Below are positions 36,945-46,549 of a stretch of 64,000 nt of DNA, in pieces (the stretch's first letter is position 1; every line of letters begins with the position of its first letter). The notes under the pieces were generated by a model that saw nothing but the letters and a program-made list of their open reading frames with translations, was not told the origin of the DNA and did not search any database. The translations under genes and the position numbers were made by a program. The stretch lies in the NCBI RefSeq assembly GCF_009362735.1, contig NZ_WHNP01000031.1, positions 44,579 to 108,578 of the forward strand, written 5' to 3'. This stretch comes from Paraburkholderia franconis. GTDB lineage: Bacteria > Pseudomonadota > Gammaproteobacteria > Burkholderiales > Burkholderiaceae.

Positions 36945-38171
36945 ATGACACGACGGCACGCCGCTCAACGCACGCACCGGATCGCATTGCTATTCAATGC
37001 GAACAAGGTGTACGACCGCGAGATCATCACGGGGATCGGCAATTACCTGCTGTCGACGCGCGTCGCGTGGGACCTGTTCCTCGAAGAAGATTTCCGCGCG
37101 CGGCTGAATGGGATCGAGTGCTTCGAAGGCGATGGCTTTATCGCGGACTTCGACGATCCCGCCGTCTGCGACGCATTGGCGAATTCGCGTTTACCCGTCG
37201 TCGCGGTGGGCGGATCGTATGAGGACGCGTCGAAGTATCCGCCTAACCTGCCGTACATCGCGACCGACAACATGCAGCTGGTGTCGCTCGCATACAAACA
37301 TTTGATCGGCGCGGGGCTGCAACGCTTCGCGCTCTACAGCCTGCCCGAATCGCCAACGAACCGGTGGGCCCAGGAACGCGAACTGGCTTTCGATGCGCTG
37401 CTGAAGGCGGATGGACTCGAAGGCGACGTGCATCGCGGACTGCCGACGAGCGCGCCCGTCTGGCACCACGCCAGCGTGCAACTGACGGAGTGGCTGCAAA
37501 GCCTGCCGAAGCCCGTCGGCATCATCGCCGTGACGGATGCGCGCGCGCGTCAGGTGTTGCAGGCGTGTCTGATCAGCGGCATTCCCGTGCCCGAGCAGGT
37601 GGCGATCATCGGCATCGACAACGATCCGCTGACGCGCTCGCTCACGCGCATTCCGTTGTCGTCGGTGATCCAGGGCACGGAGGAAATGGGCCGCACGGCC
37701 GCGCACCTGCTGCATCAGATGCTCGGCGGCGCGCGTTTTGCCGGACGCCGCATTCTCGTGCCGCCCGTCGGCATCAACGTGTGCGAATCGACGAAGCATG
37801 AGCCGCTCGCAAGCCCGTACGTGATGCGCGCGCGTCACTACATCCGCCAGTACGCGTGCCAGGGCATCAAGACGGAACAGGTGGCCGACTATGTGGGTGT
37901 GTCACGTTCTTCGCTCGAAGACTACTTCCGGCGCGAACTCGGCTGCACCGTGCATCAGGAGATCCTCAAGCACAAACTCGATGTCGCGAAACAATTGCTC
38001 GCGCAGCATGACATGTCGAGCGCTGAAGTCGCGATACGCTGTGGCTTCACTTCGTTGCAGTACATGTACGCCGTGTTTCGCCGCGAACTCGATTGCACGC
38101 CGCGCGAGTATCAGGAGCGCCTGCAGGCCGCGCAGCAGGCGCCATCAGCGTCATGGTCGCAAATGCCTTAA
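36945..38171 (+). CDS. xylR: XylR-type transcriptional activator (LacI-like sensor, AraC DNA-binding domain)
   Basis: The 408-residue protein starts at the ATG at 36945 (MTRRHAAQRTHRIALLF) with AGGAAA upstream. Residues about 13-285 form a periplasmic-binding-protein-like xylose sensor (NANKVYDREIITGIGNYL ... IGIDNDPLTRSL). The C-terminal 100 residues are two AraC helix-turn-helix motifs (IKTQQVADYVGVSRSSLEDYFRREL-type and SSAEVAIRCGFTSLQYMYAVFRREL). It lies divergent from xylA and would activate xylA and xylFGH on binding xylose. The aldose epimerase follows it. Confidence 0.93.
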   Translation: MTRRHAAQRTHRIALLFNANKVYDREIITGIGNYLLSTRVAWDLFLEEDFRARLNGIECFEGDGFIADFDDPAVCDALANSRLPVVAVGGSYEDASKYPPNLPYIATDNMQLVSLAYKHLIGAGLQRFALYSLPESPTNRWAQERELAFDALLKADGLEGDVHRGLPTSAPVWHHASVQLTEWLQSLPKPVGIIAVTDARARQVLQACLISGIPVPEQVAIIGIDNDPLTRSLTRIPLSSVIQGTEEMGRTAAHLLHQMLGGARFAGRRILVPPVGINVCESTKHEPLASPYVMRARHYIRQYACQGIKTEQVADYVGVSRSSLEDYFRRELGCTVHQEILKHKLDVAKQLLAQHDMSSAEVAIRCGFTSLQYMYAVFRRELDCTPREYQERLQAAQQAPSASWSQMP

Positions 38172-38227
38172 TCTGGTCTCACAAAGTGGTTCTACCTTCG
38201 CCTCACCTTCGGGTCTCAACGATCGAC

Positions 38228-39319
38228 ATGAATTTCGCCGACATGCAAAGCACCGATACCTCCACTTCATCCAGCGTGCAGATCGAGCGCTGGGGCACGT
38301 TGCCCGGGCTCGGCGACATTCGTCTGTTCACGCTGCGCAACGCGCACGGGATGCGCGCGACGATCAGCGATTTTGGCGCGACGCTCGTCTCATGGCATGC
38401 GCCCGACCGTGCGGGGCGCGTCGCCGATGTGCTGCTCGGCCACGACACGCCCGCCGACTATCTGGCGAGCCGCTGGTTTTTCGGTTCGACGATCGGCCGC
38501 TGGGCGAACCGCATTGCGCACGCGCGCTTTACGCTCGACGGCGTCACGTATCAACTGGACCGCAACGAAGGGGACAATCTGCTGCACGGCGGCGCAAGCG
38601 GCTTTCACAAGGCGCTGTGGACTGCGCGCGAAGTGGATGGCGCGCTCGTGCTCTCGCATGAATCGCCGGAAGGCGATGCGGGCTTTCCGGGCGCCGTGAC
38701 GGCCACGGTCCGCTACGCACTCGACGGCGACGGCGCGCTGACCATCGACTACGATGCGACAGCCAATGCGCCCACGCCCATCAGCCTCACGAATCACGGG
38801 TACTTCAATCTGTCCGGCGATGCGCTCGCCGATGCTTCCGACATTCGCGGCCACGTGATCTCGATCGATGCGGACGCATTCTTCGCCATCGACGAAGCGA
38901 TGATCCCGATCGAACGAAAGGACGTCGCGGGCAGCGTGTTCGACTTTCGCGCGGGCGCGCCCATCGGTGCGCGGCTCGACTGGCCCGATGCGCAGCTTGC
39001 GCGCGCGGGGGGCTTCGATCATTGCTACGTGCTGCGCGACGATGCAGCCGCATTGCGCAAGGCCGCCGTGCTCTACGATCCCGTGAGCGGCCGCGAACTC
39101 ACCGTATCGACGAACGCGCAGGGCATGCAGTTCTACACGGGCAATTTTCTCGCCGGCGTGAAGGGCCGCAACGGCAGGACGTACTACAAGCACGCGGCGT
39201 TGTGCCTCGAAACAGGGGCGTTTCCGAACCAGATCAATATGCCGGATGCGCAAGCCGTCGTGCTGCGGCCCGGCGCGCACTACCGGCACACTACCGTCTA
39301 CCGGCTCGGTGTGCGTTGA
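38228..39319 (+). CDS. Aldose 1-epimerase (mutarotase)
   Basis: The 363-residue protein starts at the ATG at 38228 (MNFADMQSTD). It interconverts anomers of hexoses or pentoses, speeding entry into catabolism. Substrate-binding and catalytic segments are WANRIAHARF, NLLHGGASGFHKALW, LTNHGYFNLSGD (catalytic His) and CLETGAFPNQINMPD (catalytic Glu). It lies 56 bp after xylR and probably belongs to the xylose regulon; whether xylose is its main substrate is inference. Confidence 0.9.
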   Translation: MNFADMQSTDTSTSSSVQIERWGTLPGLGDIRLFTLRNAHGMRATISDFGATLVSWHAPDRAGRVADVLLGHDTPADYLASRWFFGSTIGRWANRIAHARFTLDGVTYQLDRNEGDNLLHGGASGFHKALWTAREVDGALVLSHESPEGDAGFPGAVTATVRYALDGDGALTIDYDATANAPTPISLTNHGYFNLSGDALADASDIRGHVISIDADAFFAIDEAMIPIERKDVAGSVFDFRAGAPIGARLDWPDAQLARAGGFDHCYVLRDDAAALRKAAVLYDPVSGRELTVSTNAQGMQFYTGNFLAGVKGRNGRTYYKHAALCLETGAFPNQINMPDAQAVVLRPGAHYRHTTVYRLGVR

Positions 39320-40110
39320 GCGCTGAAGCCATCACACACGGCTTGCCGTACTCTGTCGAAACATAGACGGTGTTGTAAATCGCGCCCGGCGATTGCGGCA
39401 TTCTTTACGCCGTGAAATCATAGATACCCTTAGACGGTCGCTGATTCGATCGAAAATCCGTTCGCACATCTGATCGTTGAATCTGATCGTCACGCCAGCC
39501 CACTGCAGCGCCCCATTCATGGGCAACGCGGCCAGCCAACCATGCCATCGCGTCCTCGCGCCGATGGCTCATCCGTATCGAAGCGCCAAGCCCGTCGCAA
39601 TCGTCTCAGACTGCGGCGCGATTTCGTTCGTGCAGCGATTCAGATCCGTTGCGACCGCACGCTGTCTTGCCCCTTGGGGCAACCCTTGCGCAGCCATTTG
39701 ATGAACGTGACGCGGCGCGAGCCGGAAGGCGGCATACCGTTGCCCTGGCTCTTGCAGGAATTCAAGGTGCAAGGCAAGCCCGGTCGCATGCAGAAGGGAA
39801 CCGTCGCATCCCGTCGCGTGGGCCGATCGCAAGGCCATCCAGCCGGAGCGCTGGCAGGTGCCGTTCGCGACGCCGAACGTGTTTTCGCCATTGCCGCGCG
39901 TGGCGGGATCGATGACGATGGGTTTGGGTGTATTCACAGGGTATTGGCGCTGCGCCTGACGGTCACGTAGTCATTGCCGACCCAGTATTCCGCCGACGTG
40001 TTCTCCCTTCCTCCCCATGAATGGGCCATGAATGGGGAGGATTGTCGGCTTTCTTGGGGGAAGCGGATGAGTCGTACTTGACACTGGCATGTATATATAC
40101 AGTATCGGCA
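39320..40110. other. Gene-poor stretch before the tnpB relic
   Basis: No intact gene is supported in about 790 bp. Between 39660 and 39960 two frames give scraps of protein-like sequence (PLPWLLQEFKVQGK, then WQVPFATPNVFSPLPRV) that may be the remains of a decayed secreted protein. I could not name a family. Confidence 0.4.
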
Positions 40111-40847
40111 TGTCCAGCACACTCACATCCGGTGTTCGATTCAGGCTCTACCCAGCAGGCGAGGTAGCGAGCGTGCTTCGTCAATGGATTGGGTGCCAGC
40201 GCTTCATCTATAGCAGCAAGGTGATGAGGACCGCCTTTTTGCAGCCCAGAGACGGCTTGAGATGGCCGGCGGCAAGACCGATGTGGGCAACGCCGCTGGA
40301 CCAGCAGTACGCGCAATTCAAGACGGGCAATCACCCCGTCACCGCACGCGACGCGACTTCAACAGCGTGTTGATCACGCGCGAGCTCTTCCGTTTCGTTC
40401 AAGGTGCGTCGGATCAGATGCTCATCGAACTGGGCACGGACAGAAATCCCATCGGGCAGGTACCGTTCATTGCGCATCGTTCCTACGGCCTGCCGAAGCA
40501 GATCGTGATCCGGGAGGAAGCGGGCCAGTGGTACGTGAGCTTCTGCTACGAGCATAAGAGCGACATCATCCTGCGTGAGCCACGCAGAACTCGCATACGA
40601 ACTGAACCGGCTTGAGAATGCGGAGCTGTCGACTGTGGCCCTGGGAATTGATCGTAATGTGCGGGACAACTGCATTGCGACAAGCGATGGCCGGCAGTAT
40701 CGCCTGGACGCGGTTGTGCTCGAGCGCATCAAGCGCAAGGAGATCGGTGCGAAGCGCCATCAGCGCAGGATGGCCACGAGCCAGACATTCGTTGTTGGGT
40801 TTGGGCGTTGGTATGATTCTGATTTGATCGAGAAGAATCGAGATTGA
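40110..40847 (+). pseudogene. Decayed tnpB (IS200/IS605 OrfB) relic
   Basis: Three frames in succession match a TnpB RNA-guided nuclease. Near 40110 FRLYPAGEVASVLRQWIGCQRFIY is the N-terminal helix-turn-helix. At about 40370-40560, LITRELFRF and PFIAHRSYGLPKQI ... WYVSFCYEHK form the WED-like part. At about 40575-40790, LSTVALGIDRNVRDN carries the RuvC-I Asp, followed by KRKEIGAKRHQRRMA. Frameshifts and a lost C-terminus, including RuvC-II/III and the zinc finger, mean it cannot be active. No tnpA or intact ends are visible. Confidence 0.85.
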
Positions 40848-40854
40848 TCAGCGA

Positions 40855-41241
40855 ATGAGACTCGACATCGAGGGCAAAGCGGCCATCACCGCGCCGACGC
40901 ACGCACAGACCGCTCGTGCGCTCAAGTCACTGCGAAGCTACGGCAAGTCATCTTATGCGTCATTGACTGACGATGCAGGTAACTACGTGCAGGTAGCCGG
41001 CGGCGGTGTAAGCTGCATGATCGAGCGCTTCGAATTCGGCGGAGAACGATGGAGAGGGTTCCACGATAAGCCTTCGCCTGTACGCCCGGATGGCACGATC
41101 CTGGCCTTTCGAGCGGGCAACATCCCGATGCGCTCCGATGAATGGTTCATGGCTGATCAGGTCGTGGAAGTATTTCTGGCGTTCCTTGGTGGCGCACCAT
41201 ATCCGCCATTTGTTCACTGGCGGTTAGCGCCAGGCTTGTGA
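40855..41241 (+). CDS. Small soluble protein of unknown function
   Basis: The product is 128 residues, starting MRLDIEGKAAITAP, with a mixed alpha/beta pattern, no signal peptide and no membrane segment. A central GNYVQVAGGGVSCMIERFE strand-turn region, FRAGNIPMRSDEWF and a final PPFVHWRLAPG stand out. The layout is reminiscent of small immunity-type proteins found with polymorphic toxins, but no toxin gene is adjacent and I cannot assign a family. It follows directly after the tnpB relic and may have arrived with it. Confidence 0.65.
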   Translation: MRLDIEGKAAITAPTHAQTARALKSLRSYGKSSYASLTDDAGNYVQVAGGGVSCMIERFEFGGERWRGFHDKPSPVRPDGTILAFRAGNIPMRSDEWFMADQVVEVFLAFLGGAPYPPFVHWRLAPGL

Positions 41242-41408
41242 GCCAGAGACGCTAATCGCGAGCCGCCGTCGGAATCCTGCGTCGCGCATTGTCGACGATC
41301 TTGGCCCTGCCGTCGGCTGACCGGAACTGGCCCGCAAGCGAACGGCCGCAGCATAGCTAACAGACCCGGCGCAACATTTCTTGCTCCGTCTCACGCTCGT
41401 CAAGCGAC

Positions 41409-41867
41409 TCAACGTGACGTGGCACGATGACGTGCGAGGAAGCGGTCCAATTGTCCCGCAAACGCTTTGCTGTCGTTTGCGGCGTAAGGTGTTGGGCCGC
41501 CCGTCTCGACCCCTGAGCTACGCAACTGATCCATTACCTCGCGCATCGTAAGACGCTCCTGGATATTCTCACGGCTAAACCAGGTTCCGCGCGGATCGAG
41601 CACGTGAGCGCCCTTGTCAAGGGCAGCGGCGGCAAGAGGTATGTCCGCCGTAATCACAAGGTCGCCGTCCCGGACCAGGTCAACGATACGGTTATCGGCA
41701 GCATCAAAGCCCACCGGCACTTGTAGTGCCTTGATAAATCGGGAAGGGGGCGTTCGCAAATACTGATTCGCGACCAGCGTGACGTACACTTCGACACGCC
41801 GCGCTGCCCGAAACAATATCTCTTTGACGACAACTGGGCAGGCGTCTGCGTCAACCAGCACTTGCAT
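41409..41867 (-). CDS. YaiI/YqxD family protein (DUF188)
   Basis: The 152-residue protein starts at the ATG at 41867 (MQVLVDADACPVVVKEIL). The opening VDADACP, the middle LVITADIPLAAAALDKGAHVLDPRG and the C-terminal GGPTPY..DSKAFAGQLDRFL are the hallmarks of the UPF0178 family, a PIN-like fold of unknown function. It is monocistronic here. A slightly longer start is possible but adds residues without similarity. Confidence 0.92.
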   Translation of the reverse strand: MQVLVDADACPVVVKEILFRAARRVEVYVTLVANQYLRTPPSRFIKALQVPVGFDAADNRIVDLVRDGDLVITADIPLAAAALDKGAHVLDPRGTWFSRENIQERLTMREVMDQLRSSGVETGGPTPYAANDSKAFAGQLDRFLARHRATSR

Positions 41868-42127
41868 CGAGATATTTCCGATAGAGGGAGGGAGCAATGA
41901 TAATCATATTACTGCTCGCACGCGTTTGAGGAGAACTCTAACTTCGTCCTGCGCATGGTTGTCGGGTCGTCAGCGCCCGCAGCTCGCTGCTGTTGAGTCG
42001 CAGTCGTTTCGCAGGAGCCGACCCAAACCGGTCGCACGCTGGTAGGGAAAGCGGGACCCTCAACGCCCAAACCCAGCGGCGGCTGGCAAGCACGCGCAGC
42101 CCCCATGGTTGGCAGGGCCGTGACGCT

Positions 42128-43042
42128 CTACTGCTTTAGGAATGCAAGTAGTGCATCGTTAAATGCAGACGGGTTTTCGAACGGCGCGAGATGCCGTGCA
42201 TTTGGAATGACGACGAGGCGGGATCCCGGGATGCAGCGGCTCGCCGTTTCCGAAAGAATCCTGTAGTACGGCCGCGTTGACTGCCCGACGGCTATTGTCA
42301 CCGGCATTTTGAGCCCACCCAGCTCGGCGCAGCTAATTGGCGGGGGCGGAGGCGCAGCGAACATCAGAGGAAGCGTTCGAGCGTTATCAATGAGCATTGA
42401 GCGGATTGGAGGTGCAAGTGTGTCAAAGACACCACTTTGGCCGTCCACCCAGTCAAGTAGTTGCCGTGCAGCACCGGCAACGTCGCCGGCTTTGGAGGCG
42501 GTTATTGCTGGAGCAAGGCCTTTGCTCTCCTCTTTCATGATCTTCATGTCAGCAGGCTCTGTTACGAGCGCCGGCAAACTGCTGGGCTCATAGACGAAAA
42601 CACTGCGAACCAAATTCGGATTCTCCAGTGCTAGCCCAAGGACGATACCCCCACTGTAGGACCAGCCGACGACGCGCACAGGGCCTGCATTGAGCCCACG
42701 AATAAAAGCCGCAAGGTCATCGATATGAGTGGCAACCGAGAACTTCGGACCGCCAGTTGGCCACGCGCCAGTGCCGAAATAACGTTGATCGAGCGCGATA
42801 AATCGATAATCCCGAGCCGCAAAGCCTTGCTCGTAAATCCAGGCGCGGTGATCCGAGATCGCTCCGTGTACAAAAACAACAGGCACTCCCTCGCCCTGAT
42901 CGAGGTATGCCAGGCTCACGCCATTCACGTTCAGCTGCTTGACCACGACACGTGTGGCGGCACCATTCTGGGAGGGCGCCCGGCATCCAGTAGTCGAGAA
43001 GAAGGCCACGACCACTATCAAAGCCGCTAACAGCTTTCGCAT
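42128..43042 (-). CDS. Alpha/beta hydrolase lipoprotein
   Basis: The 304-residue hydrolase starts MRKLLAALIVVVAFFSTTGC; the lipobox ends at Cys20, so it should be anchored to a membrane. The oxyanion HG (FVHGAISDHRAWIY) is near residues 57-70, the nucleophile Ser128 is in GWSYSG, and the C-terminal His is in NARHLAPFENP. The substrate is unknown. It stands alone between the YaiI gene and a gene-poor region. Confidence 0.85.
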   Translation of the reverse strand: MRKLLAALIVVVAFFSTTGCRAPSQNGAATRVVVKQLNVNGVSLAYLDQGEGVPVVFVHGAISDHRAWIYEQGFAARDYRFIALDQRYFGTGAWPTGGPKFSVATHIDDLAAFIRGLNAGPVRVVGWSYSGGIVLGLALENPNLVRSVFVYEPSSLPALVTEPADMKIMKEESKGLAPAITASKAGDVAGAARQLLDWVDGQSGVFDTLAPPIRSMLIDNARTLPLMFAAPPPPPISCAELGGLKMPVTIAVGQSTRPYYRILSETASRCIPGSRLVVIPNARHLAPFENPSAFNDALLAFLKQ

Positions 43043-43926
43043 GATTCGCTCCTGGCGAGTTCCTGTCTAGCCCGTAGCCTCCCTGAAGCATAGGAAAAGG
43101 TCAGCATCAGCGCGAACTCTTATTGCGGTACCTCCTTACGATCCGCCGGGATCTCAAATCGCGCGGACGAATGGAGGCTCGCACGGAATGAATGTTTGTG
43201 GCCGAATCCGGGCCGACAGCGAACGGACCAAACCGACCCTCAACAGCCGTTGGAGTAAGCGCGAGTCGACGGCAGCTTTCAAGATCCAGTGGTCATTCAT
43301 TCAGCGACGGCGCTCGATAATCGCTCGGCCGTTCTTCGTGCACTCGCCACCGCGGATCGGGCATTGTCGAGTGTCCGCTTCACATCAAAAGGATTTCTGC
43401 CGCGCGGAGCCGATGCGGTCTATCGACGTATCTCGGGGTACGTGCGACATGAATCGCATATGCCATCCAAGCCGGGTACCGGCCTCACGAGGCTTCGTTG
43501 ATGACCTGGTGAGCCAATGACCTCGGCTTCTCCCCCGGGATCGACGACAAACTCACGCACCCCGTGGAAAGACGACGACGGCGAGGAACCGGCGCGTGCG
43601 CCCGCCCCAACGCAGCTTCGCATTGCCGCGCTGTTTTCGGTACACAGACGGTGACGGATTACCTGCTTACTCGAGCGTGTAAGGCAATACCGTGCTGCCA
43701 GCTTCGCCGACGCGGTGCACCGGCGAAGCGCGGCCTTTCATGCATTGTCCTGGAACGGCCGGCGTGGACTTCCCCGGCCTCGGTCAATTGTGGGCCAGCG
43801 CGAACTCGCCGCACGCAATCTTCCAGATTACAGTGCCTGGCCAGGTCTCTCTGCTTAAGCATTGGTGACGTACTGTCGACCGCCGCGAACACCTTATGCC
43901 GAATCGCGGCGGATCTCGATTACCAT
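43043..43926. other. Gene-free stretch before the DUF4331 gene
   Basis: No reading frame is supported. A 14-bp segment CCGACCCTCAACAG at 43233-43246 recurs at 59210-59223, in another gene-free stretch. Confidence 0.5.
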
Positions 43927-45393
43927 TCAGCAGGGATTGGCACCCGCTTCACCGCAGTCGATGTGGCGGCGATTTCTCCCGTCGTGCGGTGTTGGCAGGT
44001 ACGGGAATACGGTATAGATGCCGTTCACGGTCAGGTTGCTGCCTTCGGCACCGATGTTGAAGTTCACCCCATCACCCAGCAACAGGTTGCCCGTTGGCGC
44101 ACCTGTCAGACGGCCCGCAATGACCCGCAGCGCGATGTCGGTCACGTCGTCGTTCGGGCGCCGCCCATTGGGCCAGCCGGCGCTGTCCCCGGCAAGAACG
44201 GCGAGGCGACGCTGCTGCGCAGGCGGTGTCGGAGAAACCCCCAGATTGAGCCGCAGGAGTTCCGAGCAATCGTGTGCGCCGCACGTCCCAGTCTGCGGTT
44301 GGGAGGGATACTTGAGAAGCACGTTTACCAAATCAGTTCGGTTGGTCGTCGGAATCGTCAAGCCGAACCGGAGGTTGAGTGCGGTCGCCAGCCTGGAGTT
44401 GAGATAGAAACCCAGGAATTGCGCTTCGTCGGCCGGATCGGTCGTATTCCATTTGTCTTTCGTATCGGTCCCAATGATCAGTTCGTTGACGAGTGGATTG
44501 CCCATGCGGGACACCTGCACCCAACGTCCGGCGTTGTCCTCATCGCCCCCCATCCCGCGACCTTCGCGACGCATTGTGGACACGTACGCGCCGATTACGC
44601 CATTGGGTCTGGACGTCACCGTGGTGATTGGCACTTCGATCGCAATGGTGCTGATGTTGAAGCCGGAGAACGTGTCGTTGCCAAAAGGATTCACGTGATC
44701 GTTGGCATCCTCCGCCGGTGTCAACACAGGCGGCGTGCGGCGCAGATTCACCGTGTCGAACACGGCGCCCAAATCGATGTAGAACGTCTCACCGCGCTGT
44801 CCGGCGAAGACCTTGCCGCCGTTCGCCAGCGAGTAGATACCCTGTGCGGCTAGCGCCTCGTAATTGGGCATCGTTAGCGGTCCCACGTTGGACGGCACCG
44901 CGAACATCCTCTGGGTACCCAGGTCGGTGCGCTGGCCGTGACGAACTTGCGTCACGGTGTAGCTCTGGCGCAGTATCAGGCCGTCCGAGCCAGGGCCGTC
45001 GAGCGCAGTGATCGGCGGCAATGCGGCGTATGACAGCGGCAGCTGTTGGCTCGCCAGGGCCCCGCGCAATTCGGTCTTGAAGCGGATTTCGTAGACGAGG
45101 TCGTTGGCCTTGCCGTTGCCATTGGTGTCGATGTTGATGCGATAAATCACGTCATCGCCAAAATTGAAATAGTTCGGCCCAGCGCCAGGGTCCTGCATGG
45201 GAATCACGTTCAAAATGAAAACGACGTTGTTAGGGTTCGTCCAACTCCGAAACATGTAAAAGTCGGTGTTGTCGGCGGTCGGGTCGTTCGCAATTAGGGG
45301 TGCCTCGCGATGACTGGCAGGGTGGGTTCCACTGCTCCAAAGCGCCGCGGCGCAAAGCGCGACGGCCGCCATGATGCGGACAACAGATCTCAT
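43927..45393 (-). CDS. DUF4331 secreted protein
   Basis: The 488-residue product starts at the ATG at 45393 after AGGAGAAC. A signal peptide of about 26 residues (MRSVVRIMAAVALCAAALWSSG) leads into ASHREAPLIANDPTADNTDFYMF, the signature of DUF4331. Long beta-rich stretches follow, with repeated Asp/Asn-rich turns. Function is unknown. It is the third gene of a run (TPR protein, HupE-like, DUF4331) on the same strand with small gaps, which suggests a joint extracytoplasmic role. Confidence 0.88.
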   Translation of the reverse strand: MRSVVRIMAAVALCAAALWSSGTHPASHREAPLIANDPTADNTDFYMFRSWTNPNNVVFILNVIPMQDPGAGPNYFNFGDDVIYRINIDTNGNGKANDLVYEIRFKTELRGALASQQLPLSYAALPPITALDGPGSDGLILRQSYTVTQVRHGQRTDLGTQRMFAVPSNVGPLTMPNYEALAAQGIYSLANGGKVFAGQRGETFYIDLGAVFDTVNLRRTPPVLTPAEDANDHVNPFGNDTFSGFNISTIAIEVPITTVTSRPNGVIGAYVSTMRREGRGMGGDEDNAGRWVQVSRMGNPLVNELIIGTDTKDKWNTTDPADEAQFLGFYLNSRLATALNLRFGLTIPTTNRTDLVNVLLKYPSQPQTGTCGAHDCSELLRLNLGVSPTPPAQQRRLAVLAGDSAGWPNGRRPNDDVTDIALRVIAGRLTGAPTGNLLLGDGVNFNIGAEGSNLTVNGIYTVFPYLPTPHDGRNRRHIDCGEAGANPC

Positions 45394-45409
45394 GGTGTTC
45401 TCCTTCAGC

Positions 45410-46549
45410 TTATAACGGGGCCGCAAACGAGCTAAATATGGGGACGTTAAGTGCACGCTCGAGCAGCCAGATCATGGCGACGGTCGCGGTCATCGCTGAG
45501 CCGCCGGTAAGTACCACGCGCCGGTATGTCCAGGTTGCTCGCAACGAGAACGCCAGTGGCAGGTAAACGAATACGATGGCGAGTTGTCCTGCTTCGACGC
45601 CAAGATTGAATCCGGCGAGCGACAACGCAAGCGAACCGGCCGGCAAGCCGAGGTCGTGCAACGCGCCTGCAAAGCCCAATCCGTGCAGCAGCCCGAAGCC
45701 GAACGCCGCCATCCAGCGTCCGTTCGTCACGTGCGGAAACAGGTTATTCAGCGCCGCCAGCACTACCGACAAGGCGATGCCCGATTCAACGAGCCGCGAA
45801 GGCAGCACGACGATCGATAGCGCCGCGAGCGTGAGTGTGATCGAGTGCGCCACCGTAAATGCGGTCACAACCTTGGTGACATCGATGAATGCCCGGCGAA
45901 ATGATGTACCGGGCTGCCACGCATGCCCCTCACGAATCAGCACCGCAGGCAGCAGCAGCGAAAGCAGGAAGAGGATGTGATCGTATCCGGTCCAGATGTG
46001 CCAGACGCCTTCGTTCAGATACATCGCGAACTGTGTCAATGGCCCGCCGGTATCGGTGCCGACGATGCGGTGCGGCGCGTCAGCGCTAAATACGACACTT
46101 CGGCTCTCACCGTTCTCGACGAAGTTGAGAAGTCCGCGATGCTGGGGATCAAGGCCTTCGAACAGCCGGTAATCGATCGAAAGTGTTGGGCTCGTCCGCG
46201 GACATTGTCCTGTGAACGTCAGCACCGCGTAGGTGCCATCGGTGTGCGAGTCGATCAGTTGCCCAGTCGGTTCGAGCGCACAAAGCTTGCCGGCGGAGGA
46301 CACCTTGAGGTGTGCAAGCGCATATGCCGCGATATCTCGCTTTCGCGAGCGTACTTCACCCCACGTGATGTCCCCGTCGCCGTTCTCATCGAGCCCAAGC
46401 GCGTTGTCGAGATCGCGTAGCGCGATATCCCACTGACCGCGCAGCGCTTGCCCGCTGCGCTCCAGTGTGAGGTAGGCGTCGCTTGCCTTGTGCGCAAACG
46501 CGGGCGCTATCAACAACGCGAGCATAAAGGCGAGGACGACGCGTCTCAT
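45410..46549 (-). CDS. HupE/UreJ-like membrane protein with an EF-hand loop
   Basis: The 379-residue protein starts at the ATG at 46549. It has a cleavable signal peptide (MRRVVLAFMLALLIAPAFA), a periplasmic N-terminal domain, and a C-terminal half with about six membrane helices beginning HIWTGYDHILFLLSLLLP (the HupE/UreJ signature). Residues 54-65 (DENGDGDITWGE) form a 12-residue EF-hand loop with all acidic or oxygen ligands in place, so calcium binding is likely. HupE/UreJ proteins are often nickel-linked, but no nickel enzyme is nearby. It overlaps the TPR gene by 4 bp. Confidence 0.88.
   Translation of the reverse strand: MRRVVLAFMLALLIAPAFAHKASDAYLTLERSGQALRGQWDIALRDLDNALGLDENGDGDITWGEVRSRKRDIAAYALAHLKVSSAGKLCALEPTGQLIDSHTDGTYAVLTFTGQCPRTSPTLSIDYRLFEGLDPQHRGLLNFVENGESRSVVFSADAPHRIVGTDTGGPLTQFAMYLNEGVWHIWTGYDHILFLLSLLLPAVLIREGHAWQPGTSFRRAFIDVTKVVTAFTVAHSITLTLAALSIVVLPSRLVESGIALSVVLAALNNLFPHVTNGRWMAAFGFGLLHGLGFAGALHDLGLPAGSLALSLAGFNLGVEAGQLAIVFVYLPLAFSLRATWTYRRVVLTGGSAMTATVAMIWLLERALNVPIFSSFAAPL

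Noticed and set aside
43188..43520. Frame of 110 codons starting MNVCGRIRADSERTKPTLN
   Set aside because: No ribosome-binding site, no family similarity, and the sequence resembles other non-coding stretches in this window.
43564..44853. Plus-strand frame of 429 codons over the DUF4331 gene
   Set aside because: It is the antisense of the DUF4331 gene; composition and lack of family motifs argue against it.
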